Assembly: GCA_030762895.1 (NCBI GenBank)
Contig: CM061070.1
Span: forward strand, 36,111,652-36,175,651
Reading direction: 5' to 3'
DNA length: 64,000 nucleotides
Source: Sophora flavescens
Taxonomy: Eukaryota > Streptophyta > Magnoliopsida > Fabales > Fabaceae
Shown: in pieces, positions 46,438 through 58,040 of the stretch
Position numbering within the stretch: position 1 is the stretch's first letter
Layout: the number at the start of each line of letters is the position of its first letter
Translations under genes and position numbers: made by a program
The notes under the pieces: generated by a model
What the model was told of the DNA's origin: nothing
What the model saw: the letters and a program-made list of their open reading frames with translations, nothing else
Database searches by the model: none

Positions 46438-46474
46438 GATCTTCGAGTGTTCGAGAAGCTACGTGTGATACTAT
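46438..46474 (+). mobile_element. Scrap of chromovirus-type LTR left of the copia insertion
   Basis: ATGATCTTCGAGTGTTCGAG here plus TAGGTGGAAAGAACC at 60511 together match 29873-29922 in the Tekay LTR, so the copia element is inserted in this LTR. Its 5' ~350 bp is missing. Confidence 0.6.
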
Positions 46475-47120
46475 TGAAATAGACAACTATAAACACGAGA
46501 AGGGGGGTTGAATTGTGTTTATCAGAATTTAAGCAAAGCTAAAATCTTTTCACAAACAGAAAGCTAGCTTTGGACGAGTGGAAGAATACAGGATGAACGG
46601 GTGACTATTGCAAACACACCACTTGACAGACGCAAGAAAACTAAAGCAATTAAAGAGTTTAAGGGAAGAGAGATTGACACGGTGATTTATCCTGGTTCAC
46701 TTTTCAAATCAAAGAGCTACGTCCAGTCCTTGGCAGTACCAAGATTTATCCACTATAACTGATAAGGTTACAGACTCAAGTATTATTTGCACACCTAGCC
46801 TCTTCTGGCTCAAGACAAGTATTGTTTTCACACCTTTCACACCTAGCCTCTTCAGGCTCAAGACAAGTATTGTTTTCACACCTAGCCTCTTCAGGCTCAC
46901 TTAGGTTTGTTTGAGAGATTGGGTTTGTAAAAATACCACTTCTCACAAGCAGATCTTTCACTAACACTCAGAGTGGTTTAAATGTGAAGTCTAGGAAAGT
47001 CTGCGTAATAACTTCAAATGAAAGAAGAATATAGAATGAAAGAATAAAAGAATTAATGAGCAGAGTAATGGCGTTTTAATGCAGTGTGTATTCTCTTTTT
47101 CTTCATCTTCAATGACTTCT

Positions 47121-47130
47121 GTATTTATAG
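47121..47130 (-). promoter_or_regulatory. TATA box of copia LTR (CTATAAATAC)
   Basis: The same word is at 59300-59309 in the other LTR. It is downstream, in LTR sense, of the tandem repeats. Confidence 0.55.
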
Positions 47131-47639
47131 TCTTCAAGCATTTAGGATCCGTTAGAGACATTCTCTCAGATGTTGGCTTCAAGCAGAACTTCATTAAATG
47201 CAATAGAGTCGTTCTGAGCACCCATTAATGCAATAGAGTCGTTCTAAGCAGCCATTAATGCAATAGGAACGGGGGTTGTACTCTAACATGTAGGATCATG
47301 GCTTTATGCATGGAGATACAGCCATGTCAGAGTTGGGCAGAGAGCTTTTTGTACTTTGTTGAGTACACTCCCCTTTTTGTGGAATAAAGCATGTTGGAAG
47401 CATTCTTTTAGATTATCCAAGGTTGCTTGAGAGAGCAGTCTTCTGACTTTTCTTGATAATCGTGAAACTGAGTAGGAGAGAAGGCTTCAAGTCTCTTTCT
47501 AGTTCTTGAACTAAGATTCTGATAATCCTTATAGAATTCGCGTTCATAAGATGAGTGCTTCCATCTTGAAAATAATCACGTCTATCTAGTCATTTGAGTT
47601 CTCATTCGGGCTAGTAGACGAGCTCCATATTAAGGACCT

Positions 47640-48380
47640 AGCAAGTCCAAAGACTAGTGGACGAGCGCTTCTGTCAGCTTTAGTGGACGAGAGCCTTTGT
47701 TACTTTAGTGGACGAGAGCCTCAGTTACTCTAGTGGACGAGAGGCTCAGTTACTCTAGTGGACGAGAGTCTCAGTTACTCTAGTGGACGAGAATCTCAGT
47801 TACTCTAGTGGAATAGAGTCTCAGTTACTCTAGTGGACGAGAGTCTCAGTTACTCTAGTGGACGAGAGTCTTTTGCCATGTCATTGGACGAGCCATTAGG
47901 ATACTTTAATGGACGCGCTATTCTGATACTTTAATGGACGCACTATTCTGATACTTTAATGGACGAGCTCCAAGTGCCACGTATTGGACGGATAATTATG
48001 ATACCTCACTGGACGGGCTTTTCTGGTACTTTGATGGACGCGCTCCAAGTGCCACGTTAGTAGACGGATAATTCTGATACCTCACTGGACGGGCTTTTCT
48101 GATACTTTGATGGACGTGCTATTCTGATACTTTAAGTAGACGCGGCCTTCTGTTATTTTTAGTAGACGCGACCTTCTGAAACTTTTAGTGGATGAGGCCT
48201 TCTGATACTTTTAGTGGACGCGGCCTTCTGATACTTTTAGTAGACGCGACCTTCTGATATTTTAATGGACGCAAGTTTCTTTCTCTTACGTTTTGGACAT
48301 GCGCTTCAAACATTTGCGATGGACGTGAGCTTCAATCTTCAAACATTTACGATGGACGTGAGCTTCAATCACTACAGTGT
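47640..48380 (-). repeat. U3 tandem repeats built on GTGGACGAG/GTAGACGCG
   Basis: Three blocks: ~25-bp units AGTGGACGAGAGTCTCAGTTA (eight, one degenerate) at 47680-47875, units with TTCTGATACTTTAATGGACG, and units with TAGACGCGGCCTTCTGAT (about five) at 48130-48270. The other LTR has about four and one units of the first and last block. Confidence 0.85.
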
Positions 48381-48522
48381 TGGACGGATGATTCTATTTC
48401 TTAATCTGCACACTTGATAGATAGGTTAACAACCAATATGAAGGTTAATTAAATCATTAACCACTGTTTAGTTCTCATCAAAACTTAGGGAAATGCACAT
48501 CAGACATTTTAGAGACTTAACA

Positions 48523-48537
48523 ATCTCCCCCTTTTTG
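48523..48537 (-). promoter_or_regulatory. Polypurine tract of the copia element
   Basis: AAAAAGGGGGAGAT in element sense, touching the LTR start. Confidence 0.85.
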
Positions 48538-48981
48538 ATGATGACAAACATTGAGATGATTTAATGAACCTCAGAAAATATCATATATAGACAGGTTGAA
48601 ATTTTCTTAAGTGAACAGGTCATATCATATTCATTCTCCCATTCTATTTCTCCTATTCTCCCATTTTTATTTCTCCCACCATTCTCCATATTCATTTCTC
48701 CCACCATTCTCCCTATTCATTTCTCCCTTTCTCCCCCTTCTGTCAACATCAAAAAGGGTTATCAAGTTTTATTTATGAGATATGTTAAAGGCAAGATAAC
48801 ATGTTAAGAAAATTATAGTAATGCAGCAAGCATATTAGACATATTCCACTTCAATTATTGTATCATTACTCCCCCTGAACTAATGCTTAGTTGAAAGAAC
48901 ATGTATATAGGAGTAATGACAGATTTAGCATGGACAGGTTAACATTCATACATGTCATTCAACAATGCAATGCATGTTTAG
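48538..48981 (-). other. 3' untranslated region of the copia element
   Basis: Non-coding; includes three TTCTCCCACCATTCTCC-type repeats at 48640-48735. No env-like ORF is present. Confidence 0.6.
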
Positions 48982-49768
48982 TGTAACAGCCTGATTTTCA
49001 TTATGTTGTTTAATCAATTAAAATATAAGTAATTATATTTTAATATGAAATTAGAAAATATTTTTTTTAATAAAATAAAATCATATTACTAATCCACCTT
49101 ATCATATGAAGTCACGATAAAATTTTCGGTTGAAAATTCAAACGAAAGTCGGTCTGCGTTTTCACTGCCAGTATAAGTTTACTGAGCAGAAAACCTAATT
49201 TTGAACCGTGAAAGAGATGGTTACTGAGCATGGATGACTTGATTGATGTTGTGTCTGTGATAATTACTGTATAGTTTACTATGACTCTTTTCCGCTTTTG
49301 ATGATAGAACTGTTTCTTATCCCCTGTATATTTCTGTATGTTGTATTTTGTCTCCTTGTGGAACCATACGAGAAGACCCTGTGGATGAACGTAACCAGGA
49401 GGAGTTGGATGGAACTCCCTATGAACCAGATGCCGGAGGATGAGCTGTGACCCATGGTAATTAGGGTCTAGTTAGTTATGGCCAGTGCGCCTGTGTCGTG
49501 AAGCTTTATCTTTCCGCTTATGTTTTGTATAACTATGCACCAGTTCGGGATCCTATTGATGGGATGCCCCGAAACAGTGTTTTGATAACTCTGATACTTT
49601 AAGTATGTTTAATATATTTATGTTTTCATATTCTGTTCTATATGAATCTATTTGCTTAAGAAATTAAGTTTCAATTTTTACGTCATTTTCACGTTAAGCG
49701 TGTGATTAAGTAATTAAATAATGAGGTTTTAAACTAAATGACATAAAGGGACACAACGGGGTGTCTCA
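48982..49768 (+). mobile_element. Small solo LTR (chromovirus-type), TSD TTTAG
   Basis: 787 bp from TGTAACAGCC to GGTGTCTCA, with the perfect duplication TTTAG at 48977-48981 and 49769-49773. Plus orientation by similarity to 29518-30853 and to the right part of 60511-63107 (shared end CAACGGGGTGTCTCA). It landed in the last codons of the copia pol gene. Confidence 0.85.
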
Positions 49769-51183
49769 TTTAGATTATCTCTAATAAATAAAAACCTATC
49801 TTCTGTGAGGGGTTTAGTGAAAATATCATCCCATTGATTTTCAGTTTTAACAAACTTAATATCAAAGATGCCTTTTTGAACATAAACCCTAATGAAATGA
49901 TGTTTGATTTCAATATGTTTAGCCTTAGAATACTGAATTGGATTTTTAGTTAAGCAAATAGCACTTGAATTATCACACCATACAGATATGTTATGTTCAT
50001 AAATAGAGTAATCCTCAAGTTGATGTTTTACCCATAAGAGTTGAGAGCAGCAACTAGCAGCAGAGATGTATTCTGCTTCAGCAGTAGACAAGGCAAAGGT
50101 TGTCTGCCTCTTGCTTGACCATGAGACTAAACTTGCTCTAATGAAGTGACATCCTCCACTGGTGCTTTTTCTTTCTATTATGTCTCCAGCAAAATCAGCA
50201 TCACAATATCCCACTAATCTGTATTCTTTTGATCTTAAATACAGCAGACCAATATTAGTAGTTCCAAGCAAATACCTAAATATTCTTTTAACAGCCTTAA
50301 GATGAGATTCTCTAGGATCAGATTGGAATCTAGCACACATACAGACACTAAATTGAATGTCAGGTCTGCTTGAAGTTAAGTACAGTAGAGAGCCAATCAT
50401 ACCTCTATAGATAGTTTGATCTACCTTTTTACCTTCATCATCTTTGCTTAGTTTTGCATTGGGTTGCATAGGGGTTTTCATGAGCTTTGCATTTTCCATT
50501 TTGTATTTCTTGAGTATCTCCTTGGTATATTTTTGTTGATGAATGTAAATTCCATCACTTGTCTGCTTGATTTGTAATCCAAGGAAGAACTTCAATTCTC
50601 CCATCATGCTCATCTCAAATTCAGCTTGCATTGGATTTGAAAATTCCTTGCACATATTTTCATTAGTTGCTCCAAAAATAATATCATCAACATATATTTG
50701 AACTATAATAAAGTTCTCTTTAAAGCATTTTTTGAACAGAGTAGTGTCTACTTGTCCTCTAGTGAAACCATTATGCATGAGAAAAGAACTAAGTCTATCA
50801 TACCATGCTCTAGGTGCTTGTTTCAAACCATATAATGCCTTTTTAAGTTTGAAAACATGATCTGGTTTATCAGTATCCTCAAAACCAGGGGGTTGTTTAA
50901 CATACACTTCTTCTTCAATTATACCATTTAGAAAAGCCCTTTTTACATCCATTTGAAACAGGGTAATTTGGTGTTGTGCAACATATGACATTAAAATGCG
51001 TATGGCTTCTATTCTAGCTACAGGTGCAAAGGTTTCAGTATAATCAATACCTTCTTGTTGGTTATAGCCTTGAGCTACTAACCTTGCTTTATTTCTGACA
51101 ACTTTACCATCTTCATCCAATTTGTTTCTGAAGACCCATCTTGTTCCAATAACCGACTTGTTTTTAGGCTTAGAGACAAGAGT
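49769..51183 (-). pseudogene. copia reverse transcriptase and RNase H
   Basis: Second half of pol, open for about 470 codons. RT: ARLVAQGYNQQEGIDY, TLFQMDVKRAFLNG (first Asp), ALYGLKQAPRAWY and the catalytic YVDDIIFG. RNase H: LVGYCDADFAG, ALSTAEAEY, VWCDNSSAI and KHIEIKHHFIR, all four acidic/His positions present. The frame is continuous with the PR-INT frame except for the TAG at 51184-51186. At the C-terminus, DRFLFIRDNLN is the end of native coding. The 12 residues that follow in the open frame are encoded by the inserted LTR, and the native last few codons lie beyond it at about 48955-48976. The enzyme would copy the element RNA into DNA in the particle. Confidence 0.95.
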
Positions 51184-52866
51184 CTAGACATCATTTCTGG
51201 TGAACTGGTTAAGTTCTTCTTGCATAGTAAGAATCCAGCTTTCATCCTCAAAAGCTTCTTCAATGCGTTTAGGCTCCAAATCTGAAATAAAGGCCACATT
51301 GATTGATTCTCTTAATGTGGATCTGGTTCTTACCCCCTCAAAAGGATTTCCAATAATAAGATCCTTAGGATGATGAGTGTTGAACTTCCAATCCCTTTTG
51401 AGATCATCATGAAGATCTTGACTTGTCTGCTGACTCGTTTGTTCCACTTGTCTTTCAGCCTCAGGCACATGTTCTGTTTTGGTTAGATTGGGTTGTTGAC
51501 TTTTTGGTTTGTTTATATCAAGACCTTCAAGATCATCTTCTAGATCTGATAGTTCTTTATCAGTCTTTAATCCATCATTGAATTTAACATGAACAGATTC
51601 TTCAATAATACAAGTTCTTGAATTGTAAACTCTAAAAGCCTTAGACTTTTCAGAATATCCTACGAAAATACCTTTATCTACCTTATAATCAAACTTTCCA
51701 AGATTATCTATGGTATTCAGAATAAAGCATTCACATCCAAAAGCATGAAAATAAGATATGTTGGGACTTTTTCCTTTCCACAATTCATCAGGAGTCCTTT
51801 TTAGAAAAGGCCTAATAAGTATTCTGTTTTGTACATAACAAGCAGTGTTTACAGCTTCTGCCCAGATGTACTTAGGGAGATTATTTTCATTGAGCATAGA
51901 TCTAGCCATCTCTTGCAGAGATCTGTTCTTTCTCTCAACCACTCCATTTTGCTGTGGAGTTCTAGGTGAAGAGAAATTGTGAGAGATTCCATTCTCCTCA
52001 CAGAACTGTCTAAACTGCTCATTTTCAAATTCTCCCCCATGATCACTTCTAAGGGTAGAAATACAGAAACCCTGCTCATTTTGTACTCTTTTGCAGAATA
52101 CTGAGAAATCCTTAAAAGACTCATCCTTGTGTGTTAGGAAGAGTACCCATGTGTATCTAGAATAGTCATCAACTATGACAAATCCATATTTTCTTCCAGC
52201 CAGGCTGGCAACACTAACTGATCCAAACAGATCCATGTGTAACAACCGAAAAGGTCTAGAGGTTGATACTTGGTTTTTAGATTTGAAACTTGATTTTATC
52301 TGTTTACCTCTCTGACATGCATCACACATGACATCTTTCTTAAAGCTAATATCAGACAATCCTCTCACGAGATTATTCCTTTTTAATTCAGAAATTAGTT
52401 TCATACTAGCATGTCCTAGTTTCTTTTTCCATAACCATCTCTCACCCTCTTTAGACATCAGACAGGTTACACTTTGATCTGAGAGATCAGACAGTTCAAT
52501 CTTATAAAGATTTTGTTGCCTTTTAGCTGAAAAGAAGGTTTTGCCACTACAGTCTTTAACTATGCATACATCCTTGGTAAAGGAAACATCAAAACCACTA
52601 TCACATAACTGACTTATGCTAAGCAGGTTGTGTCTTAATCCTTTAACCAAGAGAACATTAGATATAGAGGGAAGAAGGGGTTTACCACCAATAGTACCAA
52701 TTCCTATAAACTTCCCTTTCTGATTCCCTCCGAAGGCAACGTGTCCTCCTTTCTTAAGTTGGAGGTCTAGGAACATAGACCTTTCTCCTGTCATATATCG
52801 CGAGCAGCCACTGTCCAGGTACCAGCAGTGGTGTTTTCTTTGTCTTGTTGAGGACATCTGCAACAA
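51184..52866 (-). pseudogene. copia protease and integrase
   Basis: First half of pol, 560 codons. Protease with WYLDSGCSRYMTG (residues 15-27). Pre-integrase region with LGHASMKLISEL and CDACQRGK. Integrase core with catalytic D212 (HMDLFG), D275 (RSDHGGEF) and E311 (GVVERKN), i.e. D-D-35-E spacing. The C-terminal integrase part has FVGYSEKSKAFRVYN. In the zinc-binding HHCC motif, the position that is usually the first His (WHKKLGH in relatives) is Lys (WKKKLGH). It ends at the TAG 51184-51186 in FTRNDV, where relatives have Trp, directly followed in frame by the RT. The join to gag needs a frame change near 52830-52870. Confidence 0.92.
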
Positions 52867-53527
52867 AGATTATTTGATCTTTAGGTATCCATATTTTTCT
52901 AGGTCCTTTTCTGTTAGTTCTAGGAGTCTGTGAGGACTTCCTTCTCTTCTTATGGATACACTTAGACATAACATGCCCAGTTTTTCCACAGAAGTTACAA
53001 ATAGGTGTTGATTTGGTTACAGTTGACTTAACAGATACTTTAGAAGCTTTAGTTGATACTTTATGATGTGTCTGATGGACATATCCAATACCTTCTTTGT
53101 TAAGAGAGTGCTTCTGACTACCAAGTAGCTTAGTCAGATTATCTCTATCATTAACAAATTTGGCAAGATCAGAAGTGAGCTCTTCCACTTTCTGTTGAAG
53201 TTTTTCAACTTCTTCAAATGGTGATGTTTCACTTAAGATCTTAGCTTCATTAGACTTTTCAGTTTTCAGCTCACTGTTTTCTTTAGCCAGCTTCTCGTAC
53301 TCTTGAGATTTCTGTTTATGCTCACTGGTGAGCTTTACATACTCTCTCTTGAGGGATTTGAAAGCTTTAGATAAGCAGTTGGATTCCTCCATCAACTCCT
53401 CATAAGCATCAAGTAATTCCTCATAGTCAGGATGTACCTCATCGTCAGAGTCTGAGTCAGTGTTGGCCATCAAACAGAGATTGGCTTCTTCCTCTGTTTC
53501 TTCATCGGAAGATGTTGACTCCAGATC
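52754..53527 (-). pseudogene. copia gag, C-terminal part with second zinc knuckle
   Basis: In the same frame as the upstream gag after the TAG at 53528-53530. It starts with an acidic stretch (STSSDEETEEE, TDSDSDDEVHPDYEE), then a long coiled-coil (about 53430-53140, heptad-like Lys/Glu/Leu: LKREYVKLTSEHKQKSQEYE). A second CCHC knuckle, CNFCGKTGHVMSKC, follows at about 52990-52950, then a basic tail (IHKKRRKSSQ). The last ~35 codons read the protease region in the wrong frame (LVPGQWLLA overlaps LDSGCSR), so gag and pol are in different frames here. Two knuckles plus a coiled-coil is a layout seen in the SIRE/Maximus group. Confidence 0.85.
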
Positions 53528-54551
53528 CTACCAAGTAGCCATCATTCCATCATTCTTCTTCTTCTTGAAGAATTTCTTAAAAGGGGCCTTCTTGAGTTGA
53601 GGACATTCAGCCTTGAAGTGACCGGGCTTCTTGCACTCATAGCAAACAATTGGACTTTTGTATGTTGAGGTGGATTCTTTGAAGTTCTTGTCCTTGTTGA
53701 ACCTTCTGAATGGCCTATCCTTCTTGAATTTCTTTTTCTGTAGGAGAAGCTTTATTTTCCTGGTCAGGAGAGACAATTCTTCATCACTCTTAGAATCTTC
53801 GAGTTTTGATAGGTCGGCATCACTGGATGACTCATATGCCTTCAGAGCCTTGGAACCTTTTGCTGACTTTTGATCAGCTTTCAGAGCAATTGACTTGCCC
53901 TTCTTTGGTGCAACTTCATCTCCAAGTTCTTGCTCATGAACAGTGAGTGTTCCAAGAAGTTCATCCATAGTCAAGGTAGTGAGATCCTTGGCTTGGGAGA
54001 TAGCAGTGACCAAAGGTCTCCACTGTTTAGGTAGACTTCTCAGAATCTTACCAACCTTCTCAACAGTGGTATAGACTTTGCCAAGAGATTTTAAACTGTT
54101 GATGATAGTTTGAAATCTTCCTATCATCTGAGCAACAGATTCTCCTTCCTCCATGATGAACAGTTCATACTTTCTAACAAGTATGGCAATCTTTGACTCT
54201 TTGACTTTTGCTGTTCCTTCATGTGTGACAGCTAAGGTGTCCCATATTTCTTTTGCAGAGTCACAGGCACATACCTTCTCAAACTCCTCCAGACTGAGAG
54301 CACAAATGATGTTTGTATCTGGCTTTGTGGTTCAGCTCCCATTTTGATTTTTCTGCAGCAGTCCACTGAGCTTTTGGTTTGTCAGTGTTATCATCATTCT
54401 TGGGAATGAATGGACCATCTGTGATGACATCCCAAAGATCAGAGTTTGTGGATAGAATGAACCATTGAAATCTATCCTTCCAGTAGTTGTAGTTTTCTCC
54501 ATTGAAGTAAGGAGGTATTGTTAGGGAAGCTCCTTGATCGATGACTTCCAC
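53528..54551 (-). pseudogene. copia gag, N-terminal part
   Basis: Start ATG at 54551 (MEVIDQGASLTIPPYFNGEN), 81 bases inside the PBS as expected. UBN2-type gag core: YNYWKDRFQWFILSTN, LWDVITDGP, then after a frameshift near 54280 the continuation VTHEGTAKVKESKIAILVRK, ELFIMEEGESVAQMIGRFQT, LRSLPKQWRPLVTAI and MDELLGTLTVHEQEL. A first zinc knuckle, CYECKKPGHFKAEC, complete in its four ligands, lies at about 53605-53645, followed by a basic segment. The frame stops at the TAG 53528-53530 and resumes in the same frame. Gag would package the RNA; this copy is damaged by one frameshift and one stop. Confidence 0.92.
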
Positions 54552-54630
54552 TTGAACTAGCTCCAGCAGTCATGTCTATTCTTCAGGACCTTTTACCTCT
54601 ACACTGTTAGATGCTCAACCCAGAGGCTGA

Positions 54631-54642
54631 GCTCTGATACCA
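54631..54642 (-). promoter_or_regulatory. Primer-binding site (initiator-Met tRNA)
   Basis: GCTCTGATACCA on the plus strand is TGGTATCAGAGC in element sense, two bases from the 5' LTR. Confidence 0.95.
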
Positions 54643-54644
54643 AC

Positions 54645-55208
54645 TGAAATAGACAACTATAAACACGAGAAGGGGGGTTGAATTGTGTTTATCAGAATTT
54701 AAGCAAAGCTGAAATCTTTTCGCAAACAGAAAGCTAGCTTTGGACGAGTGGAAGAATACAGGATGGACGGGTGACTATTGCAAACACACCACTTGACAGA
54801 TGCAAGAAAACTAAAGCAATTAAAGAGTTTAAGGGAAGAGAGAGTGACACGATGATTTATCCTGGTTCACTCTTCAAATCAAAGAGCTACGTCTAGTCCT
54901 TGGCAGCACCAAGATTTATCCACTATAACTGATAAGGTTACAGACTCAATTATTATTTGCACAACTTGCCTCTTCAGGCTCAAGACAAGTATTATTTTCA
55001 CACCTAGCCTCTTCAGGCTCACTTAGGTTTGTTTGAGAGATTGGGTTTGTAAAAATACAACTTCTCACAAGCAGATCTTTCACTAACACTCAGAGTGGTT
55101 TAAATGTGAAGTCTAGGAAAGTCTGCGTAATAACTTCAAATGAAAGAAGAATACAGAATGAAAGAATAAAAGAATTAATGAGCAGAGTAATGGCGTTTTA
55201 ATGCAGTG
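54645..55208 (-). repeat. 5' LTR of the copia element, left piece
   Basis: TGAAATAGAC start, matching 46475-47090. Interrupted at CAGTG by the solo LTR 55209-59260. Confidence 0.95.
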
Positions 55209-56404
55209 TGTAACGCCCTCCCTCAGGGCATTACTTACATAACACATGCGGAATTTAAATTAAAAGATAATTTGCTGGTTGCTTTCGGAAAATTTGTTTT
55301 CTCTTAAGTCAGAAAATTTGGGGTATAAAATTTTCTCATATAAGGATAACTCTGAAATCTATCATACATACATTTAAAATGTAAAGTCACGTTCGTAACA
55401 AAGTTACCATGACATACAACGTTTCTCTAAGTTTCCACTTTCGGAAGAAAAGTTCAAACTATAGATGGATGTATATAACACTACATTTACCGACCTCTTT
55501 AGATATACAACCCAACTCAAAACTCCTAAGCTGGTCATTCTATCAAATATTATGGAGAGACCCCCAATCGGGATACTTTCCCATCCTCTAACACTAGGTC
55601 TTCAAATGACTTAGAAAGACTCCTCTGCAACATCGGTACTAGAGTACCAAGGTACTACAGCAAAACCCGAAGATACCTGATATAATTGTAAGAGTGAGAT
55701 ACCATCATAAGATATATCCCACAACAACCATATACATGATACATACATCACAGAATCATATAAGCAGTTAAATCATGCATATACACAATATAACAGTGTT
55801 ATATCATAGGGTCTCAAGCCCGCACAGTCAATCTTTGAAAATATGCATGACACTTCAATATCAGGCTCTAACTTAATCTCATGAGATCTCAACACCGTTT
55901 TCACTGGAGAAGTATTAGAGTTGGTCAATCTCTAGCCCACCGGGCAGTTGCCTCCTTACCCTCATGCATAAGGTCTCAGGACGAGCAACGTCACATGTGC
56001 CTCTTCACTCGGTTTACATGGACAGACTCCCAGATACCATCTTTTGTATCTGATTTATTCATCAATAGCACGTCTGCTTGGGGAAATGCACATGAGAAAA
56101 TATTTTATTTAAAAGGTTTTCTTTGTGTTCATTCTTTTTCGCTGTCGCAGCTCAAGCTAACAACTAAATCATCATTTCCCCATCACTTGAAAACTTAGAA
56201 GCATAGGACACGCGGTCCGAATGCTCAATCACAACGCCCGAGACCGATGCACCAGTCCTAGGCTTGTGGTCGTAGAAAACAATATTCACTTTTAACAATG
56301 TTCATCACAACGTGGTTAGGATACGCAGTCCACAACAACGTGATTAGGACACACACAGTCCACAACAACGAAATCAGAACGCACTGTCCTCGATTTCGAG
56401 AATT

Positions 56405-56525
56405 GGACTATCAGTCCATAACATCATAACCAGGACTCGTAGTCCCGAAATAACACTCATAACCAGGACTTGTAGTCCCGAATTAACACTCATAACCAGG
56501 ACTCGTAGTCCCGAATTAACACTGC
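56405..56525. repeat. Three copies of an ~34-bp unit (AACCAGGACTCGTAGTCCCG)
   Basis: AACCAGGACTYGTAGTCCCG followed by AAWTAACACTCAT, three times in tandem. GGACTCGTAGTCC is itself an inverted repeat. The 35999 and 42341 LTR copies have one unit each. Confidence 0.8.
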
Positions 56526-57779
56526 TCCAAGATCACGTGTGCATAACTGAATACTAGAGGCGACGTCTCGCGTACTAGATTCTCTTTCATAAGTACTTAT
56601 TTTTCGTTCAGTGAAAAACAAATTCAAAACCGAATCCTCGATGACCTATCCAGGTTATCGAAAAGTTTCCAAAATATTTAGGAAAAACCTTTTCTTTGAA
56701 AATCTTTTATAAAGCATCTTTGAAATTCTTTTACCTTTGAAATATTTCCCCCAATAGGATATTGCCAAATAATCTTGAAAGTTTTCACTTGAAGGCACAT
56801 AGTTCGAAAAGGATTTTTCTCTTGTATAACAATAGTTCACCAAAACCATTTCAACATTTAAAACAAGTACTTTAAGTTTAAAGAGCTTTTGGAAAAGAAC
56901 ACCAATCCCTTCATCTTCAAAGCTTATTAAGGTTTTTAATCCTTATAATGGTTGAGCACAGACACAAGTCTGGCTTAGCAAACTTTCAATCAACAGCAGT
57001 ACATATTATCAGTTCAATGCTAATATCACAGTTGAAAGCAGTTCATCACATATATGCATTATAACATTTAGAACAAGTACAATTCAACCTCAGATAATAG
57101 CATAACAGTTCAAGTACATTAGATAATCAAGTAAGCTCAATCAACATGTAAATATCCAATTAAACACGTACACACATGCATACAGTTATTGAATATCTTT
57201 AGGAAATCCCCTCTTACCTCAAGAAGGTAAGAGAATGCGAGAAAATAAACAGTTTCGCGAACGTTCTTCAAGGTTGGTTAGGATGAAAGTCTAGGTTTCA
57301 AGACACAAGGTTCAAGGATTAGAACTCAATCGAGAACTTAGGGCTAGAAGTTTCCAAAGCACATGAAACTTAGGGATTTATGATCCTCAAGTGCTAAGAG
57401 TTTAAAACATGATTACTTTAAAACAAGTTGAACAAAAATCCCACCAAGTTACACTTTGATGGAGATTCGGCCTTGACCAATAAAATAAGCTAGGAACATT
57501 TAAAATTTCCAATCTCTTTGATTTAGCATCCATTAATAGTAAGGAGCTCAAAACCATGATCACTTTGGATAAATGAAAAATGAAACACCCTAGGTCCATA
57601 ACCTTTAAGATTCGGCCATCCTTGGGTTTTTATGATAAAAATCTTTAAATTCTTCCAATCTCTTAGACCTTTTAGCATCCAATAACTTATGGAGCTTAAG
57701 TCTATGATCATCTTGAAAGCAACATAGTATTTTAAACAACAAAGTTCATAAGCACATAAAGTAAAAACAACATAGGCTT

Positions 57780-58030
57780 ATAAATAATTAAAGTAAAATG
57801 ACATAAGTAAATGAATCATAAATGACATAAACATAAATGACATGACATAATGTAAATGACATAAAGTAAATGGCATAAATATAAATGACATAAAAGTAAA
57901 TGACATAATGTAAATGACATAAAGTAAATGACATAAAGTAAATGGCATAAATATAAATGACATAAAAGTAAATGACATAATGTAAATGACATAAATATAA
58001 ATGGCATGAAAGTAAATGACATAAAAGTAG
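57780..58030. repeat. GTAAATGACATA minisatellite
   Basis: About 18 units of an 11-14-bp word (GTAAATGACATAA and variants) in higher-order order; a ~70-bp block is repeated almost exactly (57868 and 57938 regions). Absent from the two sister LTRs. The open frames reading SFTLCHLLYV-like strings are artefacts. Confidence 0.85.
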
Positions 58031-58040
58031 AGTAAAAATA

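Larger units (their letters stand above)
46475..48522 (-). repeat. 3' LTR of the copia element (2048 bp)
   Basis: Ends TGAAATAGAC and GACTTAACA. The TATA box in LTR sense is at 47121-47130. The U3 repeat block 47640-48380 and a duplicated CACCTAGCCTCTTCAGGCTC segment at 46790-46900 make it ~240 bp longer than the other LTR. Confidence 0.95.

Noticed and set aside
46700..46967. Repeated minus-strand peptide strings (LEPEEARC) as a repeat protein
   Set aside because: They come from a local duplication in the copia LTR (CACCTAGCCTCTTCAGGCTC), absent in the other LTR.
47640..48380. Regular direct repeats resembling a CRISPR array
   Set aside because: Units are contiguous 25-bp tandem repeats without unique spacers, in the U3 of a plant LTR, and the same block recurs in the other LTR.
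48523..48981. Search for an env-like ORF, known in some SIRE elements
   Set aside because: Only ~460 bp lie between the inserted LTR and the 3' LTR, with no open frame.
54631..54642. Possible tRNA gene (initiator-Met 3' end)
   Set aside because: Only the 12-nt complement of the tRNA 3' end is present next to the LTR; it is a primer-binding site.
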